A DNA stretch of 17,234 nucleotides. Source: Thermoplasmata archaeon. GTDB lineage: Archaea; Thermoplasmatota; Thermoplasmata; Halarchaeoplasmatales; Halarchaeoplasmataceae. The notes under the pieces are model-generated. The model was not told the origin of the DNA. It saw only the letters and a program-made list of their open reading frames with translations, and made no database searches. Position numbers and translations under genes: made by a program. Location of the stretch: NCBI GenBank assembly GCA_019594025.1, contig JAFDUB010000027.1, positions 1 to 17,234 of the forward strand, read 5' to 3'. Every line of letters starts with the position of its first letter. Within the stretch, counting starts at the first letter, position 1. Positions 14,770 through 17,234 of this stretch are shown one piece after another.

Positions 14770-15390
14770 ATGAGTGGTATCGACGTCGTTGTACTCGCTT
14801 CAGGCAGTGGATCCGACTTTCAGTCCATCGTGGACGCCTGTGAGGCAGATGAAATAGACGCAAACGTGGCACTGTTGATTACTAACAACCCTGACGCATA
14901 TTGTATTACCCGTGCTCGAGAACATGGAATACAGCACGGCGTACTCGACCATCGAGGGTTGAGCCGCAGAGAGCACGAGAAGAAGTTGGAGAAAGAGCTC
15001 GATAAGATAGATCCAGATCTGATAGTGCTCGCCGGATTCATGCGGATTTTTACAGATGATTTTGTAGAGAAGTATTACGGCAAAATGATAAACATACATC
15101 CGGCCCTGTTGCCTCTCTTCGGAGGCCCCGGTATGTACGGAGAACATGTTCACCATGCCGTGCTAGACTCGGGAATGAAAGTATCTGGTTGTAGTGTTCA
15201 TTTCGTCACAAACGAGGTTGATATGGGACCGATCATCGCTCAGAGGTGTGTTCCCGTTAAGCACGACGACTCTGTGGACACACTCGCCGGACGTGTGTTG
15301 GAAGAGGAGCATAAGCTGCTTCCTAAGGTGGTAGGCTACTTTGCAGATGGCCGCGTGAACCTGGAAGATGGGAAGGCGTGGGTGGAATGA
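14770..15390 (+). CDS. purN: Phosphoribosylglycinamide formyltransferase
   Basis: PurN transfers a formyl group from 10-formyl-tetrahydrofolate to GAR in de novo purine synthesis. From this start the product has 206 residues, the usual PurN size. Phosphate-binding LASGSGSDFQ lies at residues 9-18, AGFMRI at 88-93, the catalytic set at N108 and H110 (INIHPALLP) and D151 (EVDMGPII), and GGPGMYGEHVHHAV follows the active-site strand. One oddity is Asp at position 16 where Asn is common. The frame is open further upstream to an ATG at 14671, but that extension would overlap pelota and lacks homology; the chosen ATG fits both the family N-terminus and the TATA box. Confidence 0.92.
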   Translation: MSGIDVVVLASGSGSDFQSIVDACEADEIDANVALLITNNPDAYCITRAREHGIQHGVLDHRGLSRREHEKKLEKELDKIDPDLIVLAGFMRIFTDDFVEKYYGKMINIHPALLPLFGGPGMYGEHVHHAVLDSGMKVSGCSVHFVTNEVDMGPIIAQRCVPVKHDDSVDTLAGRVLEEEHKLLPKVVGYFADGRVNLEDGKAWVE

Positions 15391-15445
15391 AGTATCCTAG
15401 ATTCCAACGATGTTTTAGAGATAAAATAATTTTACATCCTATCCG

Positions 15446-15460
15446 AAAAAGATAATAAAG
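15446..15460 (+). promoter_or_regulatory. Putative BRE/TATA promoter of the transketolase genes
   Basis: AAAAAGATAATAAAG, following CCG, has the A-rich TFB element then TATA-like layout. It lies about 52 bases before the ATG at 15507 and would give a leader of about 25 bases including AGGAGA at 15493-15498, 8 bases before the start. The 116-base gap after purN otherwise shows nothing distinct. Confidence 0.4.
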
Positions 15461-15506
15461 GATACCTCTTTTACGCAGATAACTCAACAATCAGGAGAAT
15501 TATTAG

Positions 15507-16340
15507 ATGGCAAAACTTGATGAGAACAGGATAAAAGAAATTCAGGAGATAGCACGTAGAGTGAGGATCCATGTGGTGAAGAGCACCCATGCGGCAGGTT
15601 CGGGACACCCGGGAGGTTCACTTTCTGCTACAGATATACTAACTACTTTGTATTTTGAAGTGATGAATCACAGACCGGAAGAACCGGATTGGAAGCACCG
15701 AGACCGCTTTGTTTTGAGTAAAGGACACGCGGCACCCGCTTTGTATGGAGTATTGGCTGAATCAGGTTATTTCCCAGTAGAAGAGTTGATGACCCTTCGG
15801 CAGCTCGGTTCCAGACTACAGGGGCATCCGGACATGCTGAAGGTACCCGGAGTGGACGCGTCCACCGGTTCTTTAGGCCAGGGTCTTTCTATCGCATGCG
15901 GTATAGCACTAGCTGCTAAAATCGATAGGGAGGCGCATAGAATCTTCGCGATCTGTGGGGATGGAGAGGTACAGTCGGGGCAGATTTGGGAGGCGGCCAT
16001 GTTCGCCAGCCATCACAAACTCGATAATCTCATAGTATTTTTAGATAGAAATCAACTTCAGATAGACGGTCCCACGGAAGATGTGATATCCATCGAACCA
16101 ATCGTATCAAAATGGAAGTCCTTCGGATGGCATACTCAAGAGATAAACGGTCATGAAATCGAAGAGATAGTGGATGCCATAGATAGGGCGGAGGAAATCG
16201 ACGGGAAACCATCCATGATAATAGCACACACGGTCAAAGGAAAGGGTGTAACGTTCATGGAAGGCTCCCTAGCATTTCATGGAAAGGCCGCCAATGATGA
16301 GCAGCTTGAAATCGCCTTAGATGAACTTGGAGGTGCTTGA
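15507..16340 (+). CDS. Transketolase, N-terminal (TPP-binding) subunit
   Basis: Archaea often encode transketolase as two polypeptides; this is the pyrophosphate-binding half. It moves two-carbon units between sugar phosphates and so supplies pentose and erythrose phosphates. The 277-residue product contains GSGHPGGSLS (31-40), SKGHAAPALYGVL (71-83), GSLGQGLSIACGIALA (121-136) and the TPP/metal motif starting GDGEVQSGQIWEAA (151-164) and ending DRNQLQIDG (180-188). AGGAGA stands 8 bases before the ATG. The C-terminal subunit gene begins 2 bases after its stop, with its ribosome binding site inside this gene. Confidence 0.93.
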   Translation: MAKLDENRIKEIQEIARRVRIHVVKSTHAAGSGHPGGSLSATDILTTLYFEVMNHRPEEPDWKHRDRFVLSKGHAAPALYGVLAESGYFPVEELMTLRQLGSRLQGHPDMLKVPGVDASTGSLGQGLSIACGIALAAKIDREAHRIFAICGDGEVQSGQIWEAAMFASHHKLDNLIVFLDRNQLQIDGPTEDVISIEPIVSKWKSFGWHTQEINGHEIEEIVDAIDRAEEIDGKPSMIIAHTVKGKGVTFMEGSLAFHGKAANDEQLEIALDELGGA

Positions 16341-16342
16341 AT

Positions 16343-17234
16343 ATGTGGGAAATGGCCAAACAAAGAGATGCATATGGTGAAACATTAGCAGAGTTGGGTA
16401 GGGAAAGAGAAAACATAGTCGCAGTCGGTGCTGACTTATGTGGTTCGTGCCGTATCAAAAAGTTCGGTACTGAATTTCCAGAACGTTTCTTTAACGTCGG
16501 TATCGCTGAACAAAACATGATGGGTATCGCTGCAGGATTGGCTATGTCTGGTAAAACGGTGTTCGCCAGTACCTTTGCGGTTTTCGCCACTGGCAGAGCA
16601 TACGACCAAGTGCGTCAAAGTATTGCTTACCCTAAAGCCAACGTTAAGATCGTATCAACCCATGCAGGTATAACCGTCGGTGGAGATGGTGCATCTCATC
16701 AGATGCTCGAAGATATCGCCCTTATGAGGGTGCTACCTAACATGCGAGTTATCGCTCCTGCTGATTATCACGAAACTCTTAAAGCGACTAGAGCCATCGC
16801 GGATTACAAAGGACCGGTATATCTTAGACTAGGCAGATCCAACATACCCATAATTACCGATGAGGATGCTGATTTTGAGATGGGAAAGGCAACACTATTA
16901 AAAGAAGGAGAAGACGTAACTTTGATCGGTACGGGAATAATGGTCTCTCGCTGTCTTAAGGCGGCCAAGATACTTGAAAAAACGCACGATATAGATGCAC
17001 GGGTGATCAACATGAGCACCATCAAACCTTTAGATGAAAAAATAATAGTTGAGTCGGCTAGAAAAACTGGGGGTGTCGTTACCGCAGAAGAACACGTCGT
17101 ATCACAAGGTATGGGAAGTGGTATTTCCCAGGTACTTTCAGAAACCTATCATGTTCCCATGAAGCGTGTAGGCGTGGCCAACGTATTCGGAGAATCCGGT
17201 GGAAGCGAGGAGCTCATGGAAAAGTACGGTTTAA
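16343..17234 (+). CDS. Transketolase, C-terminal (pyrimidine-binding) subunit (3' partial)
   Basis: An ATG at 16343 opens a frame of 297 codons that has no stop before the window ends, so only the last few residues are probably missing (family members have roughly 310). Motifs are GIAEQNMMGIAAGLA, whose Glu activates TPP, then FASTFAVFATGRAYDQVRQS, the substrate-side THAGITVGGDGASHQMLED, and the C-terminal domain with RLGRSNIP and a GTGIMVSRC segment. The excellent Shine-Dalgarno GGAGGTG (16329-16335) lies in the end of the N-terminal subunit gene, 7 bases before the ATG. The two subunits form one enzyme. Confidence 0.92.
   Translation, partial: MWEMAKQRDAYGETLAELGRERENIVAVGADLCGSCRIKKFGTEFPERFFNVGIAEQNMMGIAAGLAMSGKTVFASTFAVFATGRAYDQVRQSIAYPKANVKIVSTHAGITVGGDGASHQMLEDIALMRVLPNMRVIAPADYHETLKATRAIADYKGPVYLRLGRSNIPIITDEDADFEMGKATLLKEGEDVTLIGTGIMVSRCLKAAKILEKTHDIDARVINMSTIKPLDEKIIVESARKTGGVVTAEEHVVSQGMGSGISQVLSETYHVPMKRVGVANVFGESGGSEELMEKYGL

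Noticed and set aside
1..17234. Mobile elements, CRISPR array, defence island, rRNA or tRNA genes
   Set aside because: No transposase or integrase motif, no regularly spaced repeats, no nuclease-type accessory genes and no tRNA-like cloverleaf were found by eye on either strand.

Overview
The window is a gene-dense stretch of archaeal chromosome, about 17.2 kb. Archaeal markers are a pelota translation-surveillance gene, a stand-alone ATPase subunit of GMP synthase (GuaAb), an archaeal-type TctA permease, a split transketolase (separate N and C halves), a COG2522-type HTH regulator and an HVO_0476-type zinc-finger protein. Ribosome binding sites are of the GGTGA / GGAGGTG type and TATA-like boxes precede several first genes. 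The mixture points to a euryarchaeal-grade organism, possibly a Thermoplasmatota relative. That placement is an impression from gene content, not a phylogenetic result. No rRNA, tRNA, IS element, CRISPR array or phage gene was seen.

Layout. (1) 2-955 (+) is the 3' part of a secreted or surface protein with a C-terminal membrane anchor. (2) 943-2539 (-) holds a zinc-ribbon protein and a rhomboid protease. (3) 2570-4769 (+) is a trkA-trkH potassium uptake pair. (4) From 12921 down to 4770 eight genes lie on the minus strand: an HhH / coiled-coil / KaiC-like protein with a degenerate nucleotide site, a membrane protein joining a DUF1614-like part to an RDD domain, an M24 Xaa-Pro peptidase, then (from a new promoter) a stand-alone Lrp/AsnC sensor domain, a small three-helix membrane protein, purE, guaAb and a TctA permease. 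(5) 12922-13274 is the only long non-coding stretch, rich in inverted repeats. (6) 13275-13640 (+) is an HTH regulator with a four-cysteine tail. (7) 13642-14685 (-) is pelota, divergent from purN (14770-15390, +). (8) 15507-17234 (+) is a transketolase pair whose second gene runs off the end of the window.

Functionally the window combines purine synthesis (purE, guaAb, purN), pentose interconversion that could feed it (transketolase), potassium uptake and housekeeping genes. The least explained part is the minus-strand pair at 9366-12921: a long coiled-coil protein ending in what looks like an ATPase fold that has lost key catalytic residues, followed 10 bases later by an unusual composite membrane protein. 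This pair is the best candidate for an undescribed system.

Reading start sites gives two consistent initiation classes: TATA-like box about 37-41 bases before the start with a Shine-Dalgarno in a short leader (trkA, zinc-finger gene, Lrp domain, HTH gene), and TATA-like box about 28-30 bases before the start with no Shine-Dalgarno, as expected for leaderless mRNA (purN, purE, pelota). Five of the 17 visible starts appear to be TTG.
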